64,000 nucleotides of DNA from Rhizopus sp. PT2906 (taxonomy: Eukaryota > Mucoromycota > Mucoromycetes > Mucorales > Rhizopodaceae). Below the pieces are notes generated by a model. That model searched no databases. It was not told the origin of the DNA and was given only the letters and a program-made list of their open reading frames with translations. The DNA lies in assembly GCA_025529335.1 (NCBI GenBank), contig JAMYHX010000006.1, positions 62,001 through 126,000 of the forward strand, given 5' to 3'. Numbering within the stretch: the stretch's first letter is position 1; every line of letters begins with the position of its first letter. Shown here in pieces: positions 22,576-35,390 of this stretch. The position numbers and the translations under genes were made by a program.

Positions 22576-22625
22576 TGCAGCTTGGTCGAACTTATTTTCT
22601 GTCTAGTTTGGTCGAATTTGAAGTG
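22576..22625 (-). repeat. Right terminal inverted repeat matching 20691-20832
   Basis: The reverse complement starts CACTTCAAATTCGACC, then an AAATAAGTTCGACCAAG block, then CTGCAATGAG. It pairs with both left copies, giving a TIR-bounded region of about 1.93 kb. That is longer than a minimal mariner element, so an insertion or a nested arrangement is likely. Confidence 0.65.
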
Positions 22626-22645
22626 ATAAAAGCAAACTTGTTCAG

Positions 22646-22647
<2 letters not shown>

Positions 22648-22683
<36 letters not shown>
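22648..22683 (+). repeat. 36-nt poly-A tract
   Basis: An uninterrupted A36 run follows the right terminal repeat by 22 bp. It could be a retroposon tail or simple-sequence expansion. No adjacent plus-strand coding remnant was recognised. Confidence 0.8.
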
Positions 22684-22686
<3 letters not shown>

Positions 22687-23217
22687 TGAGCAGGTGCACT
22701 CAAGGCAGTTTGCGAGTATACGTTCAATATCTTTTCGTATATTGGTTCAGTGTATGCCATCATAATGTAACTGATTCTCAATACTCTGTAACCTGTAATG
22801 ACCAAATAGATGTGCTTTGAAGATGAGCGTGACTCTTTCATGAATTGGAGGTGGCATGTACTCAGTGAGATAGCTTGAGGTTGATTAATTAAGAAAGACA
22901 AAAGACAAGGGCAAACAAGTATTTGTGAGAATTTGTTTATTCCTGAGTGTTAAACTCCAAAAAGGACCAAAAGTTAACCAGACTGAAAGAAAAAGGTGTT
23001 CTTTATCTTTATTTCGTAAAATATTATTTTAAAGTTTTATGTGGTACACTCTTTACTACGATCGTAAAATCTTTCATTGTTAAAGTTAAGCGAGTAAATG
23101 GGACAAATTAAGTAATGTTGGTGATACAACCCTTTTCCTGTAGTCTTAGCTTATCTTCAATTCGATTAGTTAATTTTAAGGTAGCAAGCTGAAGTCGATT
23201 AAGTGACCATTGTTGAT
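22684..23217. other. Intergenic region with no supported gene
   Basis: AT-rich sequence lies between the poly-A tract and the gypsy relic. A minus-strand open frame covers part of it but shows no recognisable domain and is driven into the poly-A tract (poly-Phe). Confidence 0.4.
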
Positions 23218-24010
23218 TCATGTATAGTTATTACTAAGTCTATCAATGTATGAATACAACACTGAGAATTGAGATAATCCAGAATAGAATGAAAGAGAAG
23301 GCTTTTTGATGTGGGTTAAATCAACATTACACACGAGTCTAGGTTTCTTCATAGAATAATTACCTTGAGAATATTTCTTCTTAATAACAAGCAAAGGACT
23401 ATTGTAAGCAGTATGTGATGGAGCCTTTTCAATGACACCTTCGGTTAGCCACACATCAATCTATTGTTAGGCAACTTCATGATATATTTCCAGTAAAGGG
23501 CATTGACGACAATAAGCAGCCGTTCCAGACCTAACTTGCCGGACTTGGCTTTCTGGTTACCAACAGGGCAAGCAGATGACGAAGGAGCAAACTTGGAGTT
23601 CTTCAAGCTTGAAGAGGGAACAGCAACAGAAGAAGACGAACGTTTTGTACTAATGCCAGCAACATCCAAGCTGCGTTCTTGGTTGTAGAAGGTTCTTGCT
23701 GTGAAGCAAACAAAATCCACATTGTTTTTGTCATTGGTAGAGGCAAACGCCAAAGTGATATTGATCGTGCGTACCAAGTCAGAGGGAAGAGCACGCAAGA
23801 GGTAAGATATCAGCGTGTGGGAGCCACGAACACCAGACCGGATGCGCAGGGTTGGAAGCGATCAAGAAATTGTTCAATGGTTTCTTTATGTTCCTTGAAA
23901 CGTAACGAATGCAATTCCTCATTGACTTTGACCTTGTGGTCTTGAACAGTTAGGCCATAAGTCTGGATAAGAGCGGATTTGAATTTATCCATTTCAACTT
24001 TTGTTGTCAC
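23218..24010 (-). mobile_element. Ty3/gypsy-type LTR retrotransposon relic (gag fused to start of RT)
   Basis: Reading the minus strand from 24010, the first block (MDKFKSALIQTYGL... FKEHKETIEQFLDRFQ) is a retrotransposon gag-type segment. It is followed after a frameshift by RALPSDLVRTINI, also gag-like. Further on, WLTEGVIEKAPSHTAYNSPLLVIKKK with KPRLVCNVDLTHI is the opening of a gypsy reverse transcriptase, after which the frame degenerates. Protease and most of RT, RNase H and integrase are absent, so a large internal deletion has joined gag to RT. No LTRs were identified by eye. Confidence 0.7.
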
Positions 24011-24231
24011 AAAATTAGACTAAAAAAAAAAAAAGGCTAATATGCACCAGAAAATGTAAGTAGGAATTTATCATGATGACACGTGATTGATCCAATAATG
24101 TAATCCCAATATTTAAATTATATAAGGTTTAGGGGACTATATGTTGTGAGAGGCAAATAAATAGGCAGTTATTAGTGATCCTTATAAGCGTTTATTCATT
24201 TTTTACCCCCGCGATAGATGAAGCAGTTTAG

Positions 24232-24507
24232 AATATCGTAACGGAGTTGTCCAAATATCAACTGTATATGCAGAAAAAGGGATATGTTATTGTTGGCTAT
24301 GTGAGAAAGTCACCAGCAAAGCAAAAAAAAAACATCCTAAATATACAAAGCATGATGGTATTGCTTAAAAGAAGGTCTTTCATAGACAAGTGCTTTGTCT
24401 CTCTTTCATCCCAAGCATCAAGTAATATAAACACGAGAGATTCAAAAGACGACAAAGATCTATTGAATAATGCAAAAGACATTCAGGAAAACACACAATG
24501 TATATAG
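24232..24507 (+). pseudogene. Decayed ORF with serine-recombinase-like start (GYVRKS)
   Basis: An open frame after a stop near 24229 reads YVIVGYVRKSPAKQ, then LLKRRSFIDKCFVSLSSQASSN, and stops at 24505-24507. The opening resembles the (V/I)xYxRxS motif around the catalytic serine of resolvase-type recombinases. From memory, similar proteins recur in mucoralean genomes, but I cannot confirm that here. No ATG precedes the conserved part in frame, and the 3' part is missing, so this is a fragment. Confidence 0.35.
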
Positions 24508-24859
24508 TTTCATTATGTTTAAAGTATAGATATTGATGGCTATATTATTTCCCTTAGATGTGATCAATCTCAAAAGAAAAAAGCGTGGTATAGTTGTCAG
24601 GCCTGAGCACAAATCTCAATAATGAAAAATGAATATTTACATTATGCTTTGCTTGAAAGATATGAGGACAAAGCTTTATTACAAGTTTATATGTGACTCT
24701 GGAAGCATCCATTATCTTGCCAACATTTCGATTTTGGGCTTAACACGTCAAATTTAACTTCTGTCAAACTTTTCTTATGCAGGAATAAAATAAACACTCT
24801 AACGCTCCGATATGCTTTACCCTTTTTTTTTTTTTTTTTTTTTTTTTCCTTTTTAAAAA
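24508..24859. promoter_or_regulatory. Upstream region of the VPS13 gene
   Basis: No gene is seen. A T-run of about 27 nt (24821-24847) followed by CCTTTTTAAAAA lies directly before the VPS13 ATG. Similar pyrimidine runs precede several other starts in this window. Confidence 0.45.
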
Positions 24860-27800
24860 ATGTTGGAGTCTCTTGTAGCCAACATATTAAATAGGTTCTT
24901 AAAGAATTATGTCTCCAACTTAAACTATGACCAACTCAAGATTGGCATGTGGAAAGGTAAAATAAAGGGGTCAACTGACAATGAGTACTGATATTATGCA
25001 ATACAGGCGAAGTTAATCTGTCCGACTTGAAATTACGTAAAGACGCTCTCGACAAACTTGACTTGCCAATTAGCGTGTCAGAAGGTGAAAGAAAGAAATG
25101 TTACGATATAGTGAATACTCACCATTTTCATAGGTTACCTCGGTGAACTCAAGTTGGTCATTCCTTGGTCAAACTTACGAAGTGAACCAGTCAAGGTGAT
25201 CATTGATCATGTCTATCTATTGGCTGAACCTAAAAATGAAGCAACGGTAAAGTATATTTGATGATGTATACTCTCTCTTTTTTTATTTATCATGAATCAT
25301 AGTTGACGGTAGAAGAAGAAGAGGAACGTCTGTTAAACCTGAAACGTCAAAGACTCGCCACAGCCGAATTACTCGATACTCCCGATCAACAACACAAGAC
25401 CGAGGAAAGTTCGAACGATGGATTCTTGGCGCAGTTGACGACCAAAGTGGTTAATAATTTACAGTTTACAATCAAGAATATTCATATTCGATACGAAGAC
25501 AAGATATCCGACCCAGGACATCCGTTTGCCGTTGGTGTCACCCTCAAGGAGCTCAGTGGCCTTTCGACAGATGACGATTGGCAACCGAAATTTATCAGTG
25601 ATCCAACTAGTTCGATCAATAAGGTTGGGTATAAACTTATCATTGTGTATCTGTGTTATTACTTACTCTATCCTTTTAGCTTGTTACGCTTGAATCTTTA
25701 TCGGTCTATTGGAATACGGATACAAAGTCTTTGGCCGGTATGCACCATGAAGAAGCCGCCGAAGTGTTTACAGAACTGGTAAGGATACAACATAAGGGCT
25801 TATATGTGGTACTCATTGCCCATTGACTTAGATTCCGACCTCGATTGGTCCACACAAGGGTCACCAATACTTGCTAAAACCTGTATCAGGTACAGGTAAG
25901 GTCAGACTTAACAAAAAGTTTGGGGACCATATACCCAAGACAGATGTTACCCTTCTCTTTGACGAAATCGCTTTTGGACTTGACGATCATCAATACAGAG
26001 ACTGCATCCTCGTACTCGATCTTTTCCATAGCAATCTTAAAAAACAAAAGTACCTTAAATTTCACCCCGGCAAGGACAAGTCTCCCAAGACGCATCCTCG
26101 AGAATACTTTCAGTTTGCTGCTAATGCCATACTGCACGAAATCCACGAAAGACATTACAAGTGGAGTTGGGATCATTTCAGGACGCGTCGTGATCAGCGG
26201 TTGAAGTATATTGAATGTTACATGGCCACGAAATTGAACGAAGCAACCAGTGAACAAACTCAAGCGCTTGAACAGCTCGAACGTGATTTGTCATTTGAGG
26301 ATATCCGATTCTATAGAAGTATTGCCAAAGGAAAACTTCGTAAAGAAAAGGCTAAAATAGGTAAGTAATCACACTTTTCTCCCTGTTTATCATTGTCGAC
26401 TCATGCTTGATCCTAGATCGCGAAAATCAAAAGAAAAAGGAAGGAAATGCCAAAAGTAGCTGGTGGGGATGGATTACAGGCTCCTCACAGTCGAGCTCAG
26501 GTGACGAACATGCAAATGATAGTGACGAAACGGAATCTATTCACATGACAGAGGAGCAAAAGAAGGAACTGTACGAAGCGATCGAATACGATGAGGAAAA
26601 AGCCAAAATTACCTCTGCTATGAATATCCCAAAAGATGTATTGTGTATAGGACTGTAGAAAAACGTTTAATAACCTTCTTTACATTAGACCATCAAACTT
26701 TCTTTAAAAACAAATCTGGGTCGTGGTTCATTTACGTTGAAGCAAGATGTTAAAAAGAAGACCGAGCGAGAGTTACTTTCGCTTGTTTTCAACAATGTAT
26801 CCTCTGATGTGACCCAATACCTTGAATCCATCAAAGTAGCAGCTTCATTGGGTGATCTTCAACTATTTGACGGCAGTAAGGAAACTATATACCCTCAGCT
26901 TATAGGTGTCAAAAAGAAGGGTGTCTCGACGTAAGACCATGTTGAGTATCTATTATGTTTCATTAATCCATTCCTTTTTTTTTGCCATAGCTCTTCATTG
27001 CTTGATACTGTGTATAATCTAAATGATTTGGAACGACGAAGATCCACTTCTGTCACAAGTGAACAAATAGCCAAGACAGAGGAGCCCTTCTTTTCTGTCG
27101 TTTTTGAAAACAAACCCCTTCAAAAACAAGCAGATAATGCATTTTCCCTCAAAATGAGGCATTTAGAAATCATTTACAGTCCCATCCTGATTGCTGGTAT
27201 CATGGAGTTCTTCAAGCCTCCGAGCTCAAAAATGGAAAGTGTGAACGCCTTGATTACTGTTGCGGGAGATACTTTTGAAGAACTCAAGCTTCAAACACGT
27301 GCTGGTCTGGAATTTGCATTGGAAACGCATACGACATTCGATCTTGATATTGATATGGATGCACCGATTATATTCGTACCTGAAAGGTTAGTCTTTATTT
27401 TTAGGCTTCCTCCTTTACTGATTATCCTCCTTTTTTTTTAAAGCTTGACGGATCCGAATTCGCCCGTTCTGGTGTTGGATGCTGGTCATATCAATATTGA
27501 TAGTGAGCTTGCCGATACTAAACTAGTAGAAGAATTTAAGTCTAAAAATATCCAAAACAGTAACACGGAAGACGCCAAGATGCTTGAAAGCTTAATGTAC
27601 GACAAGTTCAATTTACAGTTGACACAAACAAACATTCTCATCGGATCCAATGTTCAAGAATGTCTATGGCAGCTTCAAAACCAAGCATCCGGAGGCGATG
27701 TGGATCCGCGTTTCATTAACCGTATTGACATGAAGTTCCTGGTGGAACTCTGTATCTTGCCTGGCAAAACAGAATTTACAAAGTTCAAAGTCTCTGGGCA

Positions 27801-30800
27801 TTTGCCCCTACTGTCAGTCAACCTATCTGATAGTAAATACAAGACATTGATGAAGATCATTGATCTTGCCATTCCCAAAACATCGGATGATGAGCCAGAC
27901 ACATCCGGAGTTGTACAGCCACCCGTACCACGAGCACAATCGTCCAACATCATGCAGGAACACTTTAGAGGTCAACAGGGAGTCGTCTTGTCAGACACAG
28001 ATAGTGAAAAATCAGCTGTTTCGAGTGCAACGATATCAAGCATATCTGTCTCGGAAGCTGAGCAATTCAAGTTGACCTTTTTGGTGGATAAAGTGTCTGT
28101 CAGACTGCACGAAACCTTTTCGACAGACACCAACGGCAAGCGAGATGAATTACTTTGCGAGATTGTTTTGGAAAGCTTCGAATTGACCGTCCTAACGCGC
28201 CCTCTTGACCTTTTGGTGGATGTATCACTTAAAGCACTGAACGTGACTGACAGGTTGGATCCTCATAGCGCGTTCCCTTATCTTGTAACATCAGATATTG
28301 TCAAGAAGAGTAATACGATTGAGCGTCATGGTGACAAAGACTTGATTAGTGTCAAGTACAGACAGGCTTCCAAAAGCCACCCTCTGTTTGTAGAAGTATA
28401 CAATGAATTCAATCAAACTGTGGATGTTGTCATGTCCACCTTTACTGTTATCGTCACACGAAACTCGCTGCTACGAATCTATAACTGGATCATGAAGACG
28501 TTCACTGGCCCATCTCAACCAGAGAACAGTCATAGTATGGCTGACAGCGATGTCCTTGATGACCAGCATTCGCATCAAGCCATGTCATCCGTACTTTCTG
28601 ATACGTCGAGTATACGTAAAAAGGTGGTGCAGAAAGCCTTGCAGCCACAACAAGACAAACAAGAAAAGACAAGCAATGAGTCAAGGATGAGAGTCGCTCT
28701 CCATATGGATAGTATTGATCTTATATTAAACAATAACAACGTTCGTCTGGGAACATTTGAGCTCGCTTTTGGTGACCTTATCATCACAATGGAGCCAAAG
28801 ACGTTGGAAGTACTGGGTAAATTCGGCAACTTTTCCTTGTCTGACGATAGAGCTGCATCGAGAACCTTTATGATCAGTGTGGTTGGAGAAGAATTGGCCA
28901 ATTTTTCATACAAGACCTATGATTCAAAGGACGTTCACTTTCCGGGATACAGTCAAGAATTTAAACTTCAGATGGGCTCCATTCAATGCGTCGTGAATGA
29001 TTCACTAAAGACCACGTTGGACTTTTTGATGGAGTTTTTGGAAATGAAGAATGTGTACGATACTGCAAGAAGCACGGCTATAGAAACTGTACAACAGTAT
29101 CGTGAGGAAGGCAACAACTTCCACTTTGATGTCTTGGTGAAGAGTCCTGTGGTGATCATACCCACCGAGAATAACGATTGTGTGATTGCTCATTTAGGAG
29201 AGATTAGAGCTAAAAATGAATTTATCGATATAGATCGTAGAGATATTGTCAACATATTAGAGACTCATGCTGTGCCTGTTGCACATATCGAATGTGGACT
29301 CTATGATATTAGTTTGAAATCTACCATGATCAGTCCTAATCAACGTGATAAAGTGACTATGTCAATCATCCAAGATCTGGATATCGCCTTTGATATTGAA
29401 AATCTTGTAAAATCAGACGTCAGGAGTGGACCAGCGTCACAGATCAAGGGCTGTATTTCAGATGTTCGAATGTCACTGACCGAAAGACAGTACAAGCTAC
29501 TGTTGAAAGTGTGGGATATTATCCAAAAGACGTTCCTTGCCTCTTCATCCAAGGACGCTGCTCATCATGAAGAAGAAGTCATTCAAAGCTCACGCTCGTC
29601 ACAGGTATCCACAGTCTCAAATCGATCCAAAGAAGCTGAAATTCCAATGAAAGAAACTCAACAACCGCCAAGCATTAATCTTGATCTAGCCATCCAACTA
29701 CATACAGTATGTCTTGAAATCATCCGAGGAGACGAGCTGGCAACGAAAAGTAAAGCTAGTAAATTACTTTCACAGCTCTCATTCAACGGCATTGGCATGA
29801 AAATGCAAACGATGTCGGACGAATCGATGCTAATGGAAGTCAAGATGCAATCTGTTCAGTTTGCAGATGCGAGAGAGGAATCGAATTCAAAATTCAAGGA
29901 AATTCTGCCAGCAACCTCGCTCGAGGGCCCACAGTTTCAATTCAAATTACACTCTTACAAGGAGAATGACCTGTCTGTGATGAGCATGCATGTCACTGTA
30001 GATAGTCCCAAGGTTATCCTGTCTCTTGACTATTTGCTTTTACTCAAGGATTTCTTTATGGCTCCATTTGTTGTAGAGCAGCCTACGGAGGCTCAAAAGT
30101 TTGCACAATCTCATGGAAAGGACAATGATAAAAACAAGCAAATACAGCAAGCTCAACAAATGCAAAGTCAGGCACCGGCAACGGTCATGAGATACCATGT
30201 CAATGTTGTTGATCTTGAAGTCATTTGTCTTGCGTCACCCGATAATGAAGCATCTGAAGCTGTCGTTTTATCGTTTAATCAACTTACAGTAGACCAACAG
30301 GATGTTCTCAAGGTTAGTCTGGACGGCATAGGCATGGTGTTGTGTCGTATGGACAATCGAAAAGAGTCAACGCTGCACTTTGTCGAACAGTTTGATGTGA
30401 TCCTCGAACTGAATAACGCAGCGCCAAACACTGTGCATAATCTGATGACTATCAAACTTTATGTCAAACCTATTATTCTGCGCCTATCGTACCAAGATGC
30501 GATGCTGATCATGAATATCGTAAACAAGGTTTTAGAACTAACGGGCAGTTCAAATAAGAACGAGGCTCCCAAGTCGTCGATTGTTTCTGAAGAGCTTTCT
30601 GATGTCAGACGCGATTTAGATGGAACACAAGAGCTGGATAGACCGAGTGGTATCGAACCCTACGTTGTGATGATAAAGGAGACGCTGGTAGCAGCATTTG
30701 AAGGAATCCAGATTGTCTTGATTGAAGATCTGCATGATCTGCCCTTTATCGATATTCAGATGCCTCCATTCCAAATCACTGCCTCGGATTGGACAAGAGC

Positions 30801-33800
30801 ACTTCATGCCGAGGTTGACTTTGCTATGGCAGCCAAGAACTTCAACTTTAAAAACTCTCATTGGGAGCCGCTTCTGGAGCCATGGAAGTTTAGTATCAAG
30901 GCATCTCAAAGCCCAATAGACAAGAGCATGACTGTTTCATTAAACTCTGAAGAATTGATGCACTTGAACGTGACACATGCATTTATTGAAACCACTCTGG
31001 CTATTTCTCAGACACTGTCAGAGGTTAGACCACTCGCCCAATCGGTCCAGGATCAAGTGCGGCCTTACTTGCTTACCAATTCGACTGGTTATGATCTCCG
31101 GTTTTGGAATATGTCTGATGATGCGGACAGTAGTAATCCGCACATATTCTGCTTGAGCAATGGTGAATCTATGCCATGGATCTTTCGAGACTGGAAAAAA
31201 CGTAGAGAGAATATCAACATTGGCAAAAACTTGTTTGGCGTTCAAGTAGATGAGAGTAATTGGGAGAGTATTCTACATGTTGCAGTAGATCGAGAAGGTC
31301 AGTTTGCTTATCGCCTTCGGCCTGAAGACAATGGTGTTTATCATCGCTTGATTGTCGACATTCGTTTAGAAAATCATGTCAAGAAAGTCACGTTTAGAAG
31401 CGGTCTCGTCTTGGAAAACGGATCATCGCAAGAGATGCAAGTGGCCATTGTGAATAAAAAGAGACTTATCCTTTCGGGTGTCATCACATTGCAGCCTGGA
31501 GAAAGCTACCATGTGCCGATCAAGTTGTGTTATGACCAATGGATCGTAGCCAGACCTTCAGAAAGACACCGCTGGAGCAAGGAGATGATGACATGGTCTG
31601 ATGTATTATTACCTACGTTTCCTAAATTTCTGGAATGTGAGCCCTTGGATAATCAGTCAGTGAAGCAGTTCTTCCAGATCAAGACTGAGTGCGACAAAAA
31701 GAGCACGCTTGTTAGACATTACCCATTGATGAAGATTCAATTCTGTGCACCTATTGAAATCGAAAACCTATTACCCTTTGATTTTGATCTTGTGCTATCA
31801 GAGGAAGGTAAAGACGAGAGCACCTTCTTGTTTATTCAGCATGGTCAAAAGGCACATATCCATAGCTTGAAGAGCGACGCTACATTAAAAGTACAGTTGG
31901 ACTTGAAGTCGGACAAGTACAAGCCTAGTGAAGCTGCAATCATCCAAACGGCCCCGAATTACAATTCAGTTAGCGACAAGTTAACCATTATAGGCCAAGA
32001 TGATGTATTGACCAACCTGAGAATGCATGTCTCGAGAACGATTAATGCAATAGACTCACTATACATTGGTATATATGCACCTTATCTTATCATCAACAAG
32101 TTTGGCCTTCCTATCAGTTTGAGACCACGCCAGACATACCGTCAAAGCAAACAACGTGTGGAACTGATTCCTGCATATAAAGAAGGTGAGCAGATCGTAC
32201 CTGCTTTATTCTCCTATGATGATATTGATTACCATAACCGTGCTCAGATATCCATCGATGGTTCTAAATGGAGCGACCCCATCAGTTTTGAAGCTGTTGG
32301 AAATAATCAAGACGTCACTTTGTTCTCTAAAGCGGATGCCTATGCAAGACATGCTGGTATCAAAGTTGAAGAAGGAACAAACACGTTACGATTGACCAAG
32401 ATTGTTTCCATTACGCCTCGCTACATCCTAAAGAACAACATGGAAGTGAATCTCGAACTGTGCGAGTTCAGTACAGATAATGTGATAAACATTCAACCAG
32501 GACAAAAGACGGCACTGTATCAGACCAGCAAGTCTTCAGTACGATGGCTATGTCTTCGCCTCCAAGAGCCTGACAGAAGATGGTCTTGTCCTATAAACAT
32601 TCAAGACATTGGCAAAACGTATGTAAAGGTGGATAGAGGAGAGAATGCTATACCGTACCTGGTCAGGGTTTCCATCGAAATCAGAGACTCTACTATTTTT
32701 GCAACCTTTAATGAAGACGATGAATGGCCATACTATATAGTGAATGACTCTAGTGTCGATCTTGAATTTGCGCAAAAAGACATTGACCCGAGTGACTATA
32801 ATCTAAAGGGCAAACAAAAGGCAGCCATCACAAAGCCCCGTACCTTCCACCTGTCTCCTGGTGAACAACTGGAATACTCTTGGGATATTCCTATTGCAAG
32901 AGAAAAGAGAATCGAATTACGTGTAGGAGATAGACGTCGACATATTAACTTTGAAGCTGTTGGTTCACAGATACCCTTCCGTTATCTAAAACAGCGAGAT
33001 GGACCCGTTGGAAGCAATACCCTATCCATTGATATCAAAGCTCGAGACTCTGCACTTATATTACATATTACTGATTTTGACCTATCAAAGAGTTTATACA
33101 GACCCAAATCCTCAGCCACTTCTACCCTTGCATCTTCATCTAGAGAAGGTAGTGTACGTGAAGCCTTTGAAACTGTCAACATTCAACATGTGGTCAATTA
33201 CATATTTGAGTTGAATTTGACCGGCTTGGGTTTGTCACTCATCAATAGAGATCCTCAGGTATGTTGACCCTATACATTATTTTATATCTCTGGGGGTGCT
33301 GATAGACTTGAAAACAATAGGAAATAGCATATGCTACCATCAAAGGCATTGATTTCAAGTACACTGATTCAAACATGTATCAATCATTAAGATTAAGCAT
33401 TGACTGGCTGCAGGTGCGAATAACGTGAAAACCCCAAGTACTCCTTACTCACCCAGTTTTTTAGGTTGACAATCAATTGTATGGGTCAACTTACCCTATC
33501 CTGTGCTATCCATCTACCTTACCAAAAGTAGCAACCGAACTAGATACACATCCTACACTTCATATTGCTCTAGATAAAGTCAAGGATGACCAACATGGTG
33601 TATATTACTTTAAGCTCTTCTCCTTCCTTCTTCAGGAGATGACATTTGAAATGGATGAAAGCTTCTTATATGTCCTACTAGACTTTGCACAGTTTGACAA
33701 CGCCCCTGCTGCTCCTGAACACAGGTAAGAGATGGTGGCAATGTTATGTAGAATGTGTCATGTGTTGATACATGTGATATAGGGAAGATTTGTTTGTTAT

Positions 33801-35323
33801 GGAAATTGCAGAACCTACTGTCGAGAAAACATATGCGCTTTATTACTTTGAAGAGTTTTATATTCAGCCTATGCGACTAAACATCTCGTTTGTTAGAACC
33901 GAAAAGATGAACAACAGCAAGGACCCTCAGTATGTGATCAAAGGGTTATTTTGAAACTACTTTATTTACCCATTTCTTAGGGACTCATCCAGGAACACAC
34001 CTATAGGCTATGTATTTAACGTGTTTACAATGACTTTAGGAAACATCAACGATGCTCCTATAAAGCTTAATGCCCTCATGGTAGAAAACCTCCGTGCAAG
34101 TTCTAAAGATTTAACTTCACGCATCATCCTGCATTATCGTGAACAAATCATTTATCAGGTCCATCGCATCCTTGGTAGCATTGATATCTTTGGCAACCCC
34201 GTAGGTCTCTTCAATACCCTTAGTTCTGGATTTGGAGAATTGTTCTATGAGCCTTATCAAGGTTTTGTCATGAGTGATCGTCCACAGGATTTAGGCATTG
34301 GTATTGCTAGAGTACGTTCCGTAATCTGTAAAAAACAGGGATCATCCTAATCCTCCTTGCTTTTGTTTTTTTTACTTTAGGGAGTGGGTGGATTCATGAA
34401 GAAGAGCATCTTTGGTGTAACGGACAGTATGTCGAGATTCACAGGAAGTTTAGGAAAAGGTCTATCAGCTGCAACTATGGATAAAAAGTTCCAAGAGAAG
34501 AGACGTATGAACATGACTCGTAACAAGCCTACACATGCGATCTACGGCATCACTCAGGGTGTGGGGTACTTTGGTACCAGTATAGCTAGTGGTGTTGCAG
34601 GATTAGTTGTGAGTTATTTTGATGTTTGGTTGCCGTTTATATATACTGATCATCACTTTAGAAACGTCCAATTGAAGGAGCTGAAGAGAATGGTGTGCTG
34701 GGATTTGCTGAAGGTGTTGGTAGAGGCCTCGTAGGGTATGTGCTGTTAATAGATAGAATCATTATCTAATTAAAGTTTAGGGTCGTTACAAAACCTATTG
34801 TGGGTATTTTTGATATGGCTAGTAATATAACAGCAGGCATACGAGAAACGACGACTGTGTTTGAAGGGGCAGAAATCAACAGAGAACGATTGCCCCGGTT
34901 CATTGGAAGAGATGGCATTTTAACCGTAAGTGTCTTGAGTCCCAGACTTGCCTGTATTAATCTTTTTCATAGTCATTTTCACAAAGAGAAGCTCTGGGTC
35001 AAATGTGGCTTAAAGAAATGGAAAGTGGCAAGTTCTTTAATGATGATTACATTGCTCATACAGTCATGAAAAGCGACCAAATGATTGCCATTTTGTCCTA
35101 TCAGAACATTATTGTCATGACGTCTGATAACTTAAAGATGGAATCTAGTATTCCATTAGATCTCATTGAAACAGCCGAGGCAAAATCTGACGGTGTTTAT
35201 CTGCAGGTAAAGAAGAATGCGCCTCGAGTATTGACGATTGAACAAGAGACGAGCAAAGAGTGGTTTGCCAAAGAAATTCGAGAGACGTTAGAGCAAAGAA
35301 AAGAAGAGCAAGAACGACAGTGA
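24860..35323 (+). CDS. VPS13: VPS13 bridge-like lipid transfer protein
   Basis: This is the largest gene here, about 3,100 residues with around twenty introns and one 5.8-kb exon (27445-33258). The first residues, MLESLVANILNRFLKNYVSNL, form the chorein_N domain. The long middle is the RBG beta-groove that channels phospholipids between membranes. Around residues 1900-2400 the VAB/SHR-BD adaptor-binding repeats appear (for example LSNGESMPWIFRDWKKRREN and VDIRLENHVKKVTFRSGLVLENGS). Later exons give the ATG2-C/APT1-like part (GFGELFYEPYQGF, GVGGFMKKSIFGVTDSMSRFTGSLGKGL). The last exon gives a PH-like domain (QNIIVMTSDNLKMESSIPLDLIE). VPS13 works at ER-mitochondria, vacuole and endosome contacts and in prospore membrane growth. 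It converges with eS1 (67 bp between stops). No frameshift was noticed. Confidence 0.95.
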
Positions 35324-35390
35324 TTATATTTTACACAAAATGATATACTTTTTATTGCCATATAGTAGCAAATAAAAATCTACGTTTTTC

